The notes: generated by a model from the sequence alone, not told the origin. Numbered from the stretch's first letter, positions 1-9,037 are shown. The stretch is DNA of 64,000 bases from Aeoliella straminimaris (GCF_024054565.1 NZ_JAMXLR010000055.1:62001-126000); one strand, 5' to 3'. A program made the numbers and translations.

Positions 1-1
1 C

Positions 2-721
2 ACCATTTGCGGTTACGGCAGTGGCAATTACCGCGCCGCCACGGGCCGGTGCACGCAGTTCTATGCGCCTCGGCTCAATCTGCCGCAGGAACTGGTAGAG
101 CTCGACGTGCAAGCCCGGCAAGGGGACTCGGGTGGACCGATCTTTAACGACCGTGGCGAGATGGCCGGCGTATTGTTCGGGGCAGGGCAGGGTACCACAC
201 TCGGCAGTTTCGAGGGCCGCGTGAAGACGTTCCTGGCTTCACTTGCGCCCGACATCGGCCAGCAGGACTCTGCGCCACAGGTAGCACTGAAACCCGCCAG
301 CCCGGCGGCCTCCACACCTTCGACCTGTCCCACGTGCCGCAACGCCCGTCCCGGCATGGTTTGCGAAGGGGGCGTTTGCCGCCCTCAGGGCGACTTGGGC
401 GACATTTGCTTTGGCTGCGACTCGGTAGCCGAACATCAGAAACCAAAGAAGCCGCCCGCTGATGGCTGGCCCGACTCGCATGCGGCCGAGAAACCGCAGA
501 TTAACTGGTCGTCCGGGACTGCAACCAACTCAGCCGAACCACCCAGCGGAGGCTGGCCGCAAGCACAGCAGGATCAGCAAGCCGCGGACAGTGGCCCCGA
601 TGACGCAGTTGCCCCCGCTTCCTCACTGCTGAGCGACAGCTTGTTCGAGAACATCCGCAATGGCCTGGCCATCGTGGGCCTACTGGCCATCTTCATGCAG
701 GTGCTTCGCGTAGTCGGTTGA
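2..721 (+). CDS. Trypsin-like serine protease, C-terminal part (5' end outside window)
   Basis: The reading frame is open from the window edge, so the start codon lies upstream. About 40 residues in there is the GDSGGP signature around the nucleophilic serine of chymotrypsin-fold (S1) proteases, followed by the strand that normally closes the second barrel. His and Asp of the triad would be in the missing part. After the protease domain comes a Cys-rich linker with several CxxC-like pairs, a Pro/Gln-rich low-complexity stretch, and a hydrophobic segment (IRNGLAIVGLLAIFMQ) close to the C-terminus that probably anchors the protein in a membrane. The substrate cannot be inferred. It is convergent with coaD, 18 bases downstream. 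Confidence 0.75.
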   Translation, partial: TICGYGSGNYRAATGRCTQFYAPRLNLPQELVELDVQARQGDSGGPIFNDRGEMAGVLFGAGQGTTLGSFEGRVKTFLASLAPDIGQQDSAPQVALKPASPAASTPSTCPTCRNARPGMVCEGGVCRPQGDLGDICFGCDSVAEHQKPKKPPADGWPDSHAAEKPQINWSSGTATNSAEPPSGGWPQAQQDQQAADSGPDDAVAPASSLLSDSLFENIRNGLAIVGLLAIFMQVLRVVG

Positions 722-739
722 TTCTGCAACGCCAACGCG

Positions 740-1258
740 CTATCGCGAGTCCTCTGGCACGGCCAGTTGATCGTCAGCCAGCTTCGCGCGCAAGTCGCTG
801 ACAATCGATTCGGGGACGAACCGCGCGAGTTCTGCATCGCCCGCGAGCGACGTAATCTGCTTGATCAACGAACTGGAAACGTGAGTAAACTCCTCGTCGG
901 CCATCAAGAAGACGGTTTCGATGTCCGGATCGAGCTTGCGATTGGCAAGCGTCATGGTGAACTCTGTCTCAATGTCCGAGAGCGAACGCACGCCCCGAAC
1001 GATAACCCGCGCGCGACAATCGCGAACGAAGGTTACCGCCAGACCATTGAACTGCTTGACGATCACATTGGGCAGATCGGCAGTAACGCGTTCAATCAGC
1101 GTCACCCGCTCATCGGCTGTGAATAGCGATTGCTTCTCAATGTTGATGCCAACCCCTACGACCAGTTCGTCCACCAGCCGACTGCTACGCTGAATAATGT
1201 TCAGGTGCCCCAGCGTGATGGGATCGAAAGAACCGGTATAAACTGCTCGCCTTGACAT
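740..1258 (-). CDS. coaD: Pantetheine-phosphate adenylyltransferase (CoaD)
   Basis: Transfers AMP from ATP to 4'-phosphopantetheine, the penultimate step of coenzyme A synthesis, in the cytoplasm. The start at 1258 puts MSRRAVYTGSFDP at the N-terminus, the usual beginning of the family; the open frame extends further upstream but without similarity. GSFDPITLGH is the nucleotidyltransferase T/HxGH site, VRGVRS matches the conserved RGLR region and HVSSSLIK is the C-terminal SSxxIR-like motif. The 172-residue length is normal (about 160 residues). It lies 84 bases downstream of the class V aminotransferase on the same strand and may be co-transcribed with it. Confidence 0.96.
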   Translation of the reverse strand: MSRRAVYTGSFDPITLGHLNIIQRSSRLVDELVVGVGINIEKQSLFTADERVTLIERVTADLPNVIVKQFNGLAVTFVRDCRARVIVRGVRSLSDIETEFTMTLANRKLDPDIETVFLMADEEFTHVSSSLIKQITSLAGDAELARFVPESIVSDLRAKLADDQLAVPEDSR

Positions 1259-1342
1259 AGTCGAGTATCCGGAAACAGGAAAAGTCGACAGTTGGTTAAA
1301 TGGCCGACAAGATCCACCTCGTCGGTCTGGTAGCACTACCAG

Positions 1343-2512
1343 CTAGCTGTCCCGCACTACTTCCAGCAGGCGGTCCAAATCTTCTTCGATATTGTATGCA
1401 TGGGGGCTGATTCGCAATCGGCCGGCGCGGCAGCTCAGCACGATGTTGCGACGAATGCACTCCTTGCGGAACTCCACCGGGTCGCGATCTGGCAGCTCAA
1501 AGAACACAATACCCGAGCGTTGTTCTCCACCTCGATGCGAAGCATCGCGGTTGGTCGTCACCCTGGCGCCGGCGCTAGCCAGCCGTTCGCAAGCCAGATC
1601 GGTATAGTCCAGCACCTGCTGAGCCAGAGCAGCGGCGCCCACCGAGTTGAGCAGTTTCAGGCTCTGCCCCATCGCCAGGGTGCCGCACATGTTCCAGCCT
1701 CCGCCAGCGAAACGCGCAGCGCTCGGCTTGAATGTCAGATCGATGTTGGTGTAGTCGAATGGATGATCCACGCTGTTCCACCCAACGTTCATCGGGCGAA
1801 GTTTTTCCAGGTGCTCGCGGCGAATGTAGGCAAAGCCAATGCCTTCGGGGCCCAGCAGCCACTTCTGTCCGCCGGTGGCCAGGAAGTCGACCGGCAGTTG
1901 CGAGACATCAATTGGAAAAACGCCCAAGCCCTGGATGGCGTCGAGATTGAACAGAGTGCCCTTCGCTTGGCAGATTTCGGCGATTCGCTCCAAGTCGACT
2001 CGGTAGCCGGTTTGATAGCCAACCCAACTGACCGACACCACACGGGTCCGCGAATCGCACGCGGCCGCCAGCTGGTCGTAGTCGACCGCCCCGTTGTCGG
2101 TGGGAATCTGCCGAGTTTCGACGCCCAGCGACTCGAGATGCAGCCAAGGGTAGAGGTTAGTGGGGAACTCATCGGCCAACGTCACCACGTTGTCACCTTC
2201 GCGCCAATCGAGTCCCTCGGCGACGATGTTAATCCCAAATGTCGTGCTAGGGGTGAAAGTAATTTCCTCACTCGACGCACCTATCAGGGTGGCGGCCGCT
2301 CCGCGACACTCTTCGGCCTCGCCGAGCCACTCGAGCCAGTTCACGTTGCCCACTTCGGCCGATTGATCGGCAAACCGACTGATTCTTTCGGCCGTGGCGC
2401 GGGGCAGGGGAGAAAGCGCGGCGTGGTCGAAATAGGCCATCTGCGCGCTGCGGGACATCTCGTCCCGAAAATCGGCAATAGTTCGTGTTGTATCGACTGA
2501 AGTGGTTGTCAT
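1343..2512 (-). CDS. Class V aminotransferase / cysteine desulfurase-like PLP enzyme
   Basis: A fold-type I PLP enzyme of 389 residues. NLDAIQG contains the Asp that contacts the pyridine nitrogen, and GGQKWLLGPEGIG contains the Schiff-base lysine in the setting usual for the isopenicillin-N epimerase/CsdA-like branch of aminotransferase class V. No clear mobile cysteine loop of IscS/SufS type is visible, so an iron-sulfur role is not supported. The substrate is unknown; it could be a selenocysteine-lyase-like or epimerase-like enzyme. It is transcribed away from the exported isoaspartyl methyltransferase gene, with a 115-base divergent spacer. Confidence 0.85.
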   Translation of the reverse strand: MTTTSVDTTRTIADFRDEMSRSAQMAYFDHAALSPLPRATAERISRFADQSAEVGNVNWLEWLGEAEECRGAAATLIGASSEEITFTPSTTFGINIVAEGLDWREGDNVVTLADEFPTNLYPWLHLESLGVETRQIPTDNGAVDYDQLAAACDSRTRVVSVSWVGYQTGYRVDLERIAEICQAKGTLFNLDAIQGLGVFPIDVSQLPVDFLATGGQKWLLGPEGIGFAYIRREHLEKLRPMNVGWNSVDHPFDYTNIDLTFKPSAARFAGGGWNMCGTLAMGQSLKLLNSVGAAALAQQVLDYTDLACERLASAGARVTTNRDASHRGGEQRSGIVFFELPDRDPVEFRKECIRRNIVLSCRAGRLRISPHAYNIEEDLDRLLEVVRDS

Positions 2513-2627
2513 GCGACCCGATTATTCAGGGAATGTATGATGGTATGTTGTGATTGTAAGCGCTACCGCCGATACACGCGAGAAGCCGCTTCGCCCCGTT
2601 TCTACCAGCCCAACCTCACCACCTGCC

Positions 2628-3854
2628 ATGAACCCTACCGTCCGCCTCTCACTGTTTGGCTGCCTCGCTCTGATGTGCTGCAGGAGCCCCGTCCTGGCTC
2701 AGTCGCTCAGCAATTGGGAAGAAATGCGTGACCGGATGGTGGACGACGAGGTGGTGGGCGCCGGCGTGGAGAACGAACGCGTCATCGAAGCGATTCGCCG
2801 CACACCCCGTCACGAATTCGTGCCGCGTAGCGAGCGCAGCCGGGCGTACTACGATATGGCGCTGCCCATCGGTTCGAAACAGACGATCTCGCCTCCGTTC
2901 ATTGTGGCTTACATGACCGAGCAGATCGATCCTCAACCCGACGACCGCGTGCTCGAAATCGGCACTGGCTCAGGCTACCAGGCGGCGGTACTCAGCCAAC
3001 TGGTGCGCGATGTCTACTCCATCGAGATCGTTCCCGCACTCGGCCGTCAAGCGGAGAAGACACTCCGCCGCTTGAAGTACAAAAACGTGCACACCAAAAT
3101 CGGCGATGGATTTCAGGGATGGCCCGATGCGGCACCATTCGACAAAATCATCGTTACTTGCTCGCCAGAAAAGGTTCCTCAACCGTTGATCGACCAATTG
3201 GCAGACGACGGGTTGATGATTGTCCCCGTGGGCGAACGGTATCAGCAGAACTTCTATCTGTTTCGAAAGCACGACGGACAGTTGGAGTCCGAAGCGCTGC
3301 GGGCCACATTGTTCGTGCCGATGACAGGCACCGCTGAACAACGCCGGCAGCGCCAGCCCGATCCTCAACATCCCGAACTGGTCAACGGCGGCTTTGAAAC
3401 GGTGATGGGAGACAACGAACTGCCCGAAGGCTGGCACTACTTGCGGCAGGCAGAGATCATCGAAGACTCCAGCGATGCGGCGCAAGGCGAACGATTCATT
3501 CACTTCGCCAACGAAGACCCGGGCCGAGGTTGTCGCGCTCTGCAGGGCTTCGCCATTGACGGCCGCGAAGTATCGCACCTGCGATTGAGTTTCCGGATCC
3601 GCGGCAAATCAATCCGCCCGGGACAAGATCGCACGCAGTGGCCCTACGTGGCAATCACGTTCTACGACAAACGCCGGGGCATGCTTGGCACCGAGGCCGT
3701 CGGGCCCTTTCGCGACACGTTCGACTGGACCACGTACCAGCAAGTCATCCAGGTGCCAGTCCATAGCCGCGAAGCGATCATTCGCATTGGGCTACTAGGG
3801 GCCACTGGCGAGTTGGACCTGGACGACCTGAGAGTGTCGTCTACGAAGCCCTGA
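2628..3854 (+). CDS. Exported protein-L-isoaspartate O-methyltransferase with extra C-terminal domain
   Basis: The PIMT domain (about residues 30-235) has the SAM-binding motif VLEIGTGSGYQAAVLS and the conserved KQTISPPFIVAYMTE segment; the family methylates L-isoaspartyl residues to start repair of damaged proteins. The start at 2628 gives a signal peptide (MNPTVRLSLFGCLALMCC...VLAQ), so the enzyme should act outside the cytoplasm. The roughly 160-residue C-terminal extension (LVNGGFE ... LDLDDLRV) looks like a jelly-roll carbohydrate-binding-like beta-sandwich. The usual enzyme is cytoplasmic and about 210 residues, so both the export signal and the added domain are unusual. SAM supply in the periplasm is unexplained. 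Confidence 0.85.
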   Translation: MNPTVRLSLFGCLALMCCRSPVLAQSLSNWEEMRDRMVDDEVVGAGVENERVIEAIRRTPRHEFVPRSERSRAYYDMALPIGSKQTISPPFIVAYMTEQIDPQPDDRVLEIGTGSGYQAAVLSQLVRDVYSIEIVPALGRQAEKTLRRLKYKNVHTKIGDGFQGWPDAAPFDKIIVTCSPEKVPQPLIDQLADDGLMIVPVGERYQQNFYLFRKHDGQLESEALRATLFVPMTGTAEQRRQRQPDPQHPELVNGGFETVMGDNELPEGWHYLRQAEIIEDSSDAAQGERFIHFANEDPGRGCRALQGFAIDGREVSHLRLSFRIRGKSIRPGQDRTQWPYVAITFYDKRRGMLGTEAVGPFRDTFDWTTYQQVIQVPVHSREAIIRIGLLGATGELDLDDLRVSSTKP

Positions 3855-3974
3855 GGTGGCCAATGTGGCTGGCCGCCGCTCAGGCTGCGCGCCGGGGGAC
3901 CGATATAACCCCTAAGCCGCCCCCTTCACCTGACTGGCCAACTCGTCAAAACCGCCGTTTTTTACTCTCCTTGC

Positions 3975-4002
3975 TTGATTTGAAGCTAGCGAGTGGTATT
4001 CT
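3975..4002 (+). promoter_or_regulatory. Candidate sigma70-type promoter of the GSYGS-repeat gene
   Basis: TTGATT at 3975-3980 and TATTCT at 3997-4002 are separated by 16 bases. Each matches the -35/-10 consensus at four of six positions. It sits 78 bases before the start codon at 4080, in the only long gap on this side of the gene. This is a pattern match only. Confidence 0.3.
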
Positions 4003-4079
4003 GGTTAGGACTTGGTGGGGGGCTTTGCGCCTAACCACATTTCGCTTTTCAGGTGAATCTTAGGGAGTGTGACACAGTT

Positions 4080-5060
4080 ATGAAGCATTTGTTGACTACC
4101 TCGCTCGCGCTGGTGGCGCTTGTAGCACTGGCTTGCGATTCGCAAGCGTTCTGGGGAAGCCGCGGTTCCTATGGAGGCTACGGTTCCAGCGGCAGTTACG
4201 GCAGTTATGGTTCCAGCGGCAGCTACGGCAGTTACGGCTCGAGTGGCAGCTACGGCAGCTACTCGGTGTCCTATGGCTCGTCCGGCAGCTACGGCTCGCA
4301 TGGTGGTCTGTTCGCCCGTCATCGCGCCCGCAAGATCGCCCGCCGCATGGCTCGTGGCAGCTACGGCAGCTATGGCTCCAGTGGCAGCTATGGCAGCTAC
4401 GGTTCGAGTGGCAGCTATGGTAGCTACGGTTCCAGCGGCAGCTACGGCGGCTACAGCACTCCCGTTTCCTACGAGTCGCACAGCAGCGATTGCGGCTGCT
4501 CGACTTGCAGCAACAGTGCTCCCGTGGTTCACGACGAAGTCTACACCAAGAGTTCGACTGGCAGTGGAATGCTGCGTGTGAACGTGCCAGCTGATGCCGT
4601 GGTGTACGTCAATGGCAAGGAGACCACCAGCACTGGTACCGAGCGTCAGTATATTTCGCACGGTCTCGAATCGGGTCGCGACTATTCGTACGATGTGCGT
4701 GTCGAGTACACCGTCGATGGCAAGACCGTTAGCGAAGAGCGTCATGTAACCTTGACCTCCGGTAGCGAAGAGCTATTGGCTTTCGCCGCCCCGGCCCAGG
4801 CCGAGGCTGTCGCCACCACGCTCAACCTACACGTGCCTGCCGATGCCAAGGTAACGCTGGCTGGTGCAGCCACCGAGCGTTCCGGCATCGACCGCCAGTA
4901 CATCACCACCAAGTTGCCTGCTGGACAAGAGTGGGCCAACTACCAGGTGATCGTCGAGCACGCGGGTGAGCGCCAGGAGAAGACGATCACGCTGATTGGC
5001 GGCGAGGAGAAATCGCTCGACTTCCACTTCAGCGGGTCTCAAGTTGCTCTGCGTGACTGA
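4080..5060 (+). CDS. Secreted GSYGS-repeat protein with two TIGR03000 domains
   Basis: The start at 4080 is preceded by TAGGGAG and gives a signal peptide (MKHLLTTSLALVALVALA...SQAF). Residues about 25-135 are a Gly/Ser/Tyr repeat of GSYGSYGSS type, interrupted by a short basic segment (ARHRARKIARRMARG). A small Cys-rich patch (DCGCSTCS) follows. Then come two tandem copies of the planctomycete TIGR03000 domain, each beginning with L.V.VPADA.V and ending in a beta-rich stretch (first about residues 165-235, second about 245-320). TIGR03000 has no known biochemical function. The repeat resembles flexible, Tyr-rich structural or adhesive proteins, so a cell-surface role is an inference. A strong terminator follows. 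Confidence 0.85.
   Translation: MKHLLTTSLALVALVALACDSQAFWGSRGSYGGYGSSGSYGSYGSSGSYGSYGSSGSYGSYSVSYGSSGSYGSHGGLFARHRARKIARRMARGSYGSYGSSGSYGSYGSSGSYGSYGSSGSYGGYSTPVSYESHSSDCGCSTCSNSAPVVHDEVYTKSSTGSGMLRVNVPADAVVYVNGKETTSTGTERQYISHGLESGRDYSYDVRVEYTVDGKTVSEERHVTLTSGSEELLAFAAPAQAEAVATTLNLHVPADAKVTLAGAATERSGIDRQYITTKLPAGQEWANYQVIVEHAGERQEKTITLIGGEEKSLDFHFSGSQVALRD
4168..4461 (+). repeat. Tandem in-frame repeat encoding GSYGSYGSS
   Basis: A roughly 27-30 base unit (GGTTCCAGCGGCAGCTACGG and close variants) recurs many times in two blocks, about 4168-4300 and 4357-4461, split by a non-repetitive basic segment. Third positions vary between units, so selection appears to act on the protein sequence rather than the DNA being recently amplified. 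Confidence 0.8.
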
Positions 5061-5100
5061 CGCACTGGCCCAACGCTGTTTGTTGATGACATAGAATCGC

Positions 5101-5138
5101 AAGCCGTCCTTCGTGCCCAACGGAGGACGGCTTTTTTT
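5101..5138 (+). terminator. Rho-independent terminator after the GSYGS-repeat gene
   Basis: A perfect 10-bp stem (AAGCCGTCCT at 5101-5110, AGGACGGCTT at 5124-5133) with a 13-base loop is followed by a T-tract to 5138. It lies 40 bases past the stop codon at 5060. Confidence 0.9.
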
Positions 5139-5292
5139 GTTGATGACCATCGGCTGCAGGGGCCCCACGCCGCCCTGTACGCCCCGGTACCCCGCCATTA
5201 TCTGCCCAGATTGCTATCGGGCGGTTTGGGCATTTTTGGTAGTTTCTGGGCCCCAGCAAGGTAGTTGGGCGAAGGCTCGCAGGAGAGGCAGC

Positions 5293-6012
5293 ATGAGTTC
5301 AGGTGGAAAGAAATCGGACCCGCAGCAGCCCCCACCAAAGGCTGCCAGCAGCGGAGCTGGGCCCAGCCTCGCCATCCGCATCGCTGCTAGCATCGCGTTA
5401 GCATTTCACGTCTTCGTGCTGTTCCTGTACCCGCTGGCCAATGGTCGCAGCTCCGAAACGATTAGTAGCATGGCTGGGTGGCCCGGCTTTCGCTGGTACG
5501 CCGAACCTCTGTATCTGAATCACGGTCACGGATTCTTCGGTCCCGACCCGGGAGCGGGCTTCCTGATTGAGTACGACATTCGCGATTCCGATGGCGAAGT
5601 GGTGAAGCAAGGGAAATTTCCCGACCCTGACACGATCTGGCCGCGTTTGCGATACCACCGCTACAAAATGCTGGCCGACCAACCAGCCAGTTCTGGCCCC
5701 AATCTCAATCTCATCCTGGAAGGTTACGCGAGACAGCTTCTGCGACAGTATGGCGGTGAGTCGGTTACCGTGAACTACATAGCGCACGACATTCTCCGGC
5801 ACTACGATTGGTTGGGCGACGCCGAACGTAACATCGAAGGTAGAACGTTGGACGATAAGTCGCTCTACTCCACGCGAGCGCAAGTCCGTCAGTCGCGAGC
5901 CGATGTCGAAGCGGCCGATGCCGCGCTGAAATCCGGAACTGAAGAGGCCCCTTCGCCCGATGGGGAGAACTCAGCACCGCCCGAGGAGATTTTCGGAGGG
6001 CGGCCACAATGA
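5293..6012 (+). CDS. Membrane-anchored protein of unknown function, partner of the HTTM protein
   Basis: I chose the start at 5293 because an AGGAG sits at 5281-5285 and the frame upstream runs through the preceding terminator. The 239-residue protein has one transmembrane segment near residues 28-50 (ASIALAFHVFVLFLYPLA) and a conserved-looking block WYAEPLYLNHGHGFFGPDPG, followed by DTIWPRLRYHRYKMLAD. I recognise no catalytic family. The stop overlaps the start of the HTTM gene (ATGA at 6009-6012), so the two are probably translated together and act in the same membrane process. Confidence 0.8.
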   Translation: MSSGGKKSDPQQPPPKAASSGAGPSLAIRIAASIALAFHVFVLFLYPLANGRSSETISSMAGWPGFRWYAEPLYLNHGHGFFGPDPGAGFLIEYDIRDSDGEVVKQGKFPDPDTIWPRLRYHRYKMLADQPASSGPNLNLILEGYARQLLRQYGGESVTVNYIAHDILRHYDWLGDAERNIEGRTLDDKSLYSTRAQVRQSRADVEAADAALKSGTEEAPSPDGENSAPPEEIFGGRPQ

Positions 6013-6998
6013 GCACCATTCGCGAGGGAATGTCCGAATACTGGGGCGACGCTTGGGCCGCCTGGAATCGCTTCTGGTTCACGCCTACGGCGCCGGCCAC
6101 GCTGTCGGCGATTCGTGTCTTTGCCGGTGCGATGCTGTTCTACACCCACCTGGTGTGGTCGCGCGATCTGTACGCCTTCTTCGGCCCCAACGGTTGGTTG
6201 CCACTCGACTACTACGCCTTTCAACGTGGCTACTATGAAGATGGGATGCTACCCAGCTTCGCCTGGAGTTTGTTCCAGCATTTGCATTCGCCGCTTTTGA
6301 TATGGCTGATTCATATTGTCGCATTGGTGTGTTTCTTTATGCTCATGATCGGACTGTTCAGCCGCTGGGTGGCGGTACTCAGTGCTTTCTTTGCCATCAT
6401 GTATGCGGTCCGCGTCACTCCCGGTGCGTACTTCGGTCTCGATAAGATCAACTGCTTGTTGGCGATGTACCTGATGCTGGGACCTTGCGGGGCGCGGTAC
6501 TCGGTCGATCGACTGTGGCGAATGCGAAAAGGCGCCACGGGCGATGTGCCGAAGAGTGTGATGGCCAACGTCGCCATCCGGCTGATCCAATTGCACATGT
6601 GCGCCATCTACCTCTATGCCGGACTTGGCAAGCTGGAAGGACAGACTTGGTGGACCGGCGAGGCGATTTGGCTATCGATTGCCAGCCTCGAGTACCAGTC
6701 GCTCGACGTCACCTGGCTAGGCCATTTCCCCTGGATCATGAACCTGCTGGCCCACACCACCGTGGCGTTCGAGCTGTTCTACCCGTTCCTCATCTGGCCA
6801 AGGTTCACGCGACCCTGGATGCTGGCCACGGCCGTGGGCATGCATTTGTTCATTGCGATGTGCATGGGAATGATCACCTTCGGCGTGGTGATGCTGATCG
6901 GCAATCTGGCCTTCGTCCGTCCAACAACGGTCCGCAAGGTGATGGACCCACTCGCCCGCCGGTTCGCCTTGTTTGTGCTCGGCGATAAGGCGGGGTAG
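6009..6998 (+). CDS. HTTM-domain integral membrane protein (gamma-carboxylase-like)
   Basis: 329 residues with several hydrophobic helices, beginning with a soluble Trp-rich N-terminus and then RVFAGAMLFYTHLVWS, the hallmark first helix of HTTM (horizontally transferred transmembrane) proteins. These are related to the membrane part of vitamin-K-dependent gamma-glutamyl carboxylase. Further family features are the LDKINCLLAMYLMLGPCG segment and HMCAIYLYAGLGKLEG. Bacterial members are mostly uncharacterised and carboxylase activity should not be assumed. Its start overlaps the stop of the upstream partner gene. Confidence 0.85.
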   Translation: MSTIREGMSEYWGDAWAAWNRFWFTPTAPATLSAIRVFAGAMLFYTHLVWSRDLYAFFGPNGWLPLDYYAFQRGYYEDGMLPSFAWSLFQHLHSPLLIWLIHIVALVCFFMLMIGLFSRWVAVLSAFFAIMYAVRVTPGAYFGLDKINCLLAMYLMLGPCGARYSVDRLWRMRKGATGDVPKSVMANVAIRLIQLHMCAIYLYAGLGKLEGQTWWTGEAIWLSIASLEYQSLDVTWLGHFPWIMNLLAHTTVAFELFYPFLIWPRFTRPWMLATAVGMHLFIAMCMGMITFGVVMLIGNLAFVRPTTVRKVMDPLARRFALFVLGDKAG

Positions 6999-7053
6999 CA
7001 AGGGCCTGCGCTGCACTCCTCATACCGATTGCCGCCGCGCGCGGGGCGACACC

Positions 7054-7767
7054 CTACCAGTTAACCTCTTGTCGCTCGCGGAACAATTTCCCGGTCAGTT
7101 CGTGCGGCGCTTCTTGGGCCAGCCAAATGGCAGTGTCGGCCCCTTCTTCTACGGACAGGGTCGCGTTGCTTCCTTCCATGTCGGTCCGCACCCATCCCGG
7201 ACAAAGAGCATTCACGGAAATGTCGTCTGCCCGCAGTGCGTCGACCAGCATGATCGTCAACCCATTCAGAGCGTGCTTCGACAAACAGTAGCTGGGCACA
7301 TCCGGCGACATTCCATCCAGCTGCCCATATCCGCTGGAAACATTGATCACGCGAGCCGAATCAGCGCGACGTAGATAGGGCAGAAAGGCCTGAGTCACCT
7401 CCAGGGGGCCGAACGTATTGGTATCGAACGTCTCCTTCAGCTGCCCTCGCGAAAGCGTCAATACACTCACCCCTTCATCAGGATAGATGCCCGCGTTGTT
7501 GATCAGTCCATTCAAGTGCCCCGCCACCGAACCAAACTGCGCGGCAGCATTTTCAATGCTGTCCGAGTTGCTCACATCTAGAGGCAAGAACGTCGCCCGG
7601 CCACCATCCCTGACGATGTCACTGGCAGCTTTGCGCCCTGATGCCTCGTTCCTGGCAGCAATCACCACGTGAAACCCGCGCCTTGCGAGTTGTTGCGTCA
7701 CTTCCAGCCCGATACCCCGGTTCGAACCCGTGATCAGTGCAACGTTCTCCGTTGAATCGATGCTCAT
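7054..7767 (-). CDS. Short-chain dehydrogenase/reductase (SDR)
   Basis: A classical SDR of 237 residues. The start at 7767 is preceded by AAAGGAAT and gives an N-terminus just before the Rossmann motif TGSNRGIG. NNAG is present, the catalytic Ser lies in INVSSGYGQ, and YCLSK supplies the Tyr and Lys. The TGSNRGIG and GPLEVTQAFLPYLR segments resemble plant/bacterial carbonyl-reductase-like SDRs. The substrate is unknown. It is convergent with the HTTM gene and apparently transcribed alone. Confidence 0.9.
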   Translation of the reverse strand: MSIDSTENVALITGSNRGIGLEVTQQLARRGFHVVIAARNEASGRKAASDIVRDGGRATFLPLDVSNSDSIENAAAQFGSVAGHLNGLINNAGIYPDEGVSVLTLSRGQLKETFDTNTFGPLEVTQAFLPYLRRADSARVINVSSGYGQLDGMSPDVPSYCLSKHALNGLTIMLVDALRADDISVNALCPGWVRTDMEGSNATLSVEEGADTAIWLAQEAPHELTGKLFRERQEVNW

Positions 7768-8283
7768 ACGTGCTCTATTCCTTTCGAGTCTTCGCGTGGC
7801 ACACACAATATTTGTCGATGCATTACTGCTATGGTTCGTTACGAAAATGTCTGGGCAATCCCTCGACTGGGCGTAAGGAACGCCCCAAAAACGCGTTCAG
7901 CTCTGCGAACGCAATCAAGCCCACCCGATGCAATAATGCACCTCCGACTCACCTCTCCGGTATCGTAATCCTGCACCTAGCTAGCCTGATCCTCCACGTC
8001 CATCCCCTCCGGCACCAAGCTGCGCCTCGCGGACGCCGCCACGGGCGACCGGGATGAGACTCGGAAGGTTCTTCTCGGCCCGAAGCCGACAGCATGGGCA
8101 GTTAGCAAACAATTCAGCCGCATTCAGGTCTGGATGTTGGGACCGACACGGTTCTTTGCGGCGATACTAGCAACCGCATTGCGTTTGTGTGATGAAGAGT
8201 TTTCTGCCAAGATTCGCCTCTCCAGGGCGAAATATTGCACTCCAACACCCATCGCCGATCCGACTTTGCTTCTAAAGACTCCC
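7768..8283. other. Intergenic region between divergent genes
   Basis: About 516 bases between the SDR start and the lipoprotein start. I read both strands and saw no convincing coding frame, RNA gene or strong hairpin. The open frames in it lack recognisable similarity and a ribosome-binding site. Confidence 0.5.
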
Positions 8284-8871
8284 ATGCTTCGTACTCCCCT
8301 GATTCGCAGTCTGCTCGTCTTCGCGCTCATGTCACTTGCCGGGTGTAGTGGCCCGCTGTTTGTTCGCACGCAGCAGCAAGGCGATCGACTGGCAGTGTCC
8401 GAGCACTGGACCTTTTACGCTATATTCGTGTTGATAGGTCTCGCGGTTGTGTCCATCGGAGCGTTGATGCTCAGTGGTCGCTTAGCCTCCAATGGCAGGA
8501 CTCGGATAGCTGGGTTCTTCTTTACCCTACTGGGCCTGGCGTTCGTCGTCGGGCCGATGCTCACTGGGCCCTACACCTACGTGACGCTGGATTGCGAGTT
8601 GCTCTACATACAGGGTGGCATACTTGGCAGCTCGAAGACGTCGATCGACTTGACGAACGTGAAATCCATGGAAATCGACCTGGTTCGTCGCTCTGGTGGC
8701 TCGCGCAAGCGACGCAGGAGCCGAAGCTCCATCAAGGTCAAGTTCATTCCGCACCGCGGCGCCGCCGAGACGGTTCACATGGGAGGCAACACTCGCGCCG
8801 TGGCCCTGGATCATTTGATTGAAATGGCACCCGAGCTTGGGATCACCGTTACCGATCGACGCGACCAGTAG
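8284..8871 (+). CDS. Putative membrane lipoprotein of unknown function
   Basis: The start at 8284 begins a lipoprotein-type signal (MLRTPLIRSLLVFALMSLAGC) whose lipobox SLAGC would be cleaved before the Cys. Two further hydrophobic segments follow (FYAIFVLIGLAVVSIGALML and FFFTLLGLAFVVGPMLTG), then a C-terminal soluble part with a very basic patch (RRSGGSRKRRRSRSS). No family is recognised. The combination of lipobox plus two membrane helices is unusual, so the first segment may simply be a third helix. Confidence 0.65.
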   Translation: MLRTPLIRSLLVFALMSLAGCSGPLFVRTQQQGDRLAVSEHWTFYAIFVLIGLAVVSIGALMLSGRLASNGRTRIAGFFFTLLGLAFVVGPMLTGPYTYVTLDCELLYIQGGILGSSKTSIDLTNVKSMEIDLVRRSGGSRKRRRSRSSIKVKFIPHRGAAETVHMGGNTRAVALDHLIEMAPELGITVTDRRDQ

Positions 8872-9037
8872 ACTTGACGTCAAGCTCGCCCCATTTCTTA
8901 CTAGTAATCTTTCTTGAGTTGTCTGGGATGGCTAGCTAGAATCGATGCTCACCATCGGCGGGGGTAGAGTTGAAATTGCATCTCTATTTGCGTTGCTTTC
9001 CAATCATCTTGAGTAACCTCTTACAAGGACAGGTCTA

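Noticed and set aside
61-481. Several minus-strand open frames over the protease gene
   Set aside because: They are shadows of the protease frame, lack ribosome-binding sites and show low-complexity composition.
4133-4581. Alternative-frame repeat proteins over the GSYGS gene
   Set aside because: They arise because the DNA repeat is open in several frames; only one frame has a signal peptide and the TIGR03000 domains.
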